DNA of 64,000 bases from Impatiens glandulifera (lineage: Eukaryota > Streptophyta > Magnoliopsida > Ericales > Balsaminaceae): assembly GCF_907164915.1 (NCBI RefSeq), contig NC_061867.1, positions 1,770,001 to 1,834,000 on the forward strand. The letters run 5' to 3'. The notes beneath the pieces are model-generated. The model saw only the letters and a program-made list of their open reading frames with translations. It was not told the origin of the DNA and did not search any database. The translations under genes were made by a program, and so were the position numbers. Of this stretch, positions 61,842 through 64,000 are shown piece after piece; the stretch's first letter is position 1, and the number at the start of each line of letters is the position of its first letter.

Positions 61842-64000
61842 TTTAAATATATTTTAATTTATTGGGTTGACATCAATAATGTAAATTTTTATTAGAAATT
61901 CAAAACATTATCCTAACTTAGGATATTTAAAATAATAAAAAAAGGCTTATAATTGGTGGATTATGTTGTCATTGTTAAGTATAAGTTTGAATAAGATAAG
62001 CTCAACTTATTAACTATCATTAGCTAAATGGTTTTATTTTGATCTTTTTTCAATTGATTTTTTTAATAATTTATTAATTTTATATTAACTAGCTAATATT
62101 TGCATTACAAAAATTAATCATATAAATTACTAAACATTAATACGTTATATTATAATTTAAAAATATATATATTTTTGATTTAAAATTAATAATCAAGATC
62201 ACATGTTTACAAAAATATTTAATAATTATTCAATTAAATTAACAAATATTATATGATAAAAATTGAACACATAATTGAATAATTATATAATACATAAATA
62301 AATATTTTATTTCATTTTGGATGAATTTATATTATTAATTATTTAATATTTTAATTAATTATTTAAAATTAACATAAAAATAGACCCACAAAAAAAAATT
62401 TGATTGATAAATGGATATTAAAAAATAGTCATTAAACTTATATGGTTATATTTCATAAGTTAAAAATGTCAAAATTTAAAAATGGTAAACATTTATTTAT
62501 CTCATTTTACATGTGTTTATCATTTTTTTTTGTCAAATCTTTTAATTGATTTTTTCAAATTAATAAGGAAAATATTCATATTAAAATATTATAAAATGTA
62601 TTAAATTTAAGTATATTTACATATTTTATCTTTGAAGGATTTACATTATTAATGACATTCCAATCACCAACCCCTCATTCGAATTTTCACCTATTTTATC
62701 ATATCTTATCTATCTCTCAATAATTTTTTCATTATTAAACAAATATTAATTTTATAAATTACTATTATTAAAATTTAAATGATATATTAGATAATATATT
62801 AGGTTATAATTTAATTTATATTTTAAATTTATTTTAAATAATATAATTAATATACATTTTTTAAATAAAATAATTTCTTAATTTAATTTATATTAAAATA
62901 ATTTATATAATATAATAAAATAAATGTTATATATAAATATTAATATTAATTTTTATTAATATAAAATAAAATATATGTATATGGTAATTTTAGTATTTTA
63001 ATTGATAAAATGATTGAGATTGTCTATAATTTCTTTTAAATTATATTATAATATTTTTGTTTTATTAAATTGAAAAAATATTAACTTAAATTAATTAATA
63101 AATTTATTTAGAATACTTGTTTAGAGATAGTTTATATATAAAAAAAGGTTAAAATAAATTTCTTTATAAATATTTAATTTAGACGATGTATATTTATAAA
63201 TTAATTAATATTTATTATTTAAATATATTAATTTTATTTGTTAGTATAATTATTTATTTATTTGAATTATTTAAAATTTAAATGTTATAATAAATAATAG
63301 GATATTGGATTTATGTTATGTTTTAATTTTTATTTAAATTAATTAATAAAAATAATATTAAATTTAATTAGAATGTAGTTTTAGTATTTAAATGAATGAA
63401 TTAGATGATTGATATAATATTTAAATTTTAGGATAAAAATTGAGTTTTATTTCAATAACTCATTCATCAAACAAGTCCTTAGTTTGATACTCAAATTCAC
63501 TATAATCATTATGGCATCAAAATTTATAAAAACAATTAAATTGATGAGACCTTTATTTTTTTTCTCTTTAAAACTATTTCATTTAAAATAATTTAGTAAA
63601 TTGTTATTTCAATAACTCCAATTATATAGAGTTTACAATTACAATTTTTTTTTAAACAAATTTATGATTTGAGTAATCAATTTTTTTATTTTTTATAAAT
63701 GTTACATTTATACAAAAAAATAAATAAAAATTATAAGAATAATTTAAACAAAATAATACAAAAATAATATAAAAAAATAAAATAACCATTCTAACATAAC
63801 AATAAAAATAAAACACTGTTCCAAATAAATGATCAAACTTCTTAACTATAAAATTAATATTATGTGCTATTTTTATTAGATACCGACATCATCACACATA
63901 AATATTCTCTTAAAATATTCTCTTAAAATCTGGATAACTTCAATTTAATTAAAGAATTTTAACATAATCAAATCCCATTTTAATTTATTAATTAAAACAT
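61842..64000. repeat. Segmental duplication, copy 2, interrupted
   Basis: Collinear with 57700-58610 but with about 1.4 kb inserted between 62085 and 63499. The insertion starts near ttaactagctaatatttgca and ends with the MITE-like ataactcattcatcaaacaa. The copy runs off the right edge of the window. Confidence 0.7.

Larger units (their letters stand above)
52851..64000. other. Extremely AT-rich gene-free region
   Basis: More than 11 kb without a supportable gene. It holds AT-rich MITEs (52878-53115, 58750-58985), repeat D (53300-53625), a SINE-like end (55181-55242), a block with cccgacccgaaaacacaacc motifs (56225-56350) of the kind found in decayed transposons, a more balanced stretch at 57190-57400 that I cannot explain, a duplicated segment (57700-58610 and 61842-64000), MITE family 1 (59203-60012) and AT microsatellites. 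Homopolymer-rich open frames are absent or trivial. Confidence 0.6.

Overview
This is a plant nuclear DNA window, most likely from a eudicot. It is very AT-rich. It has spliceosomal GT-AG introns, a plant-type initiator tRNA-Met, and plant-specific families: a cytokinin response factor, a G-box-binding bZIP, an LRR pseudokinase receptor and a hydroxyproline O-galactosyltransferase. Gene fragments of this kind are typical of a repeat-rich eudicot euchromatic arm. I cannot name the species from sequence alone. All multi-exon gene models were built by reading splice sites and checking that exon phases join. Every model closes in frame.

Left part (1-19.7 kb): the 3' half of a CMP-sialic acid/UDP-galactose-type nucleotide-sugar transporter (+, enters from the left edge), a small intronless DUF7722-type gene (+, 6560-6811), a two-exon twin-CX9C (CHCH) mitochondrial-type small protein (-, 8992-10340), and a single-exon cytokinin response factor (-, 18486-19337). 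The long spacers hold SINE-like retroposons, a MITE, tandem duplications, an 85-bp tandem repeat and a GC-rich gene fragment.

Middle (19.7-28.8 kb): a gene desert with microsatellites, a repeat pair around an AT microsatellite, a nested repeat, and a foldback transposon whose one arm has expanded into a CpG-rich minisatellite.

Gene-dense part (28.8-52.8 kb): an LRR receptor pseudokinase (-), initiator tRNA-Met (+), a GBF-like bZIP (- , seven coding exons), a 12-exon hydroxyproline O-galactosyltransferase (-), an ARF1-class GTPase (+), V-ATPase subunit E (-, convergent with ARF), and a coiled-coil protein of the At5g41620 type (-). These are mostly secretory/endomembrane and housekeeping functions. 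They are neighbours but there is no sign that they form a pathway cluster.

Right part (52.8-64 kb): extremely AT-rich and without convincing genes. It contains a complete 810-bp MITE with TAA target-site duplication, copies of a second AT-rich MITE family, and two diverged copies of one segment (about 57.7-58.6 and 61.8-64.0 kb), the second interrupted by about 1.4 kb.

I found no evidence of a wholly new biological system. The most interesting signals are structural: tandem repeats that copy splice-site sequence within two introns, a minisatellite grown inside one arm of a foldback element, a GBF gene whose 3' half has lost its introns, and several undescribed-looking nonautonomous transposon families.
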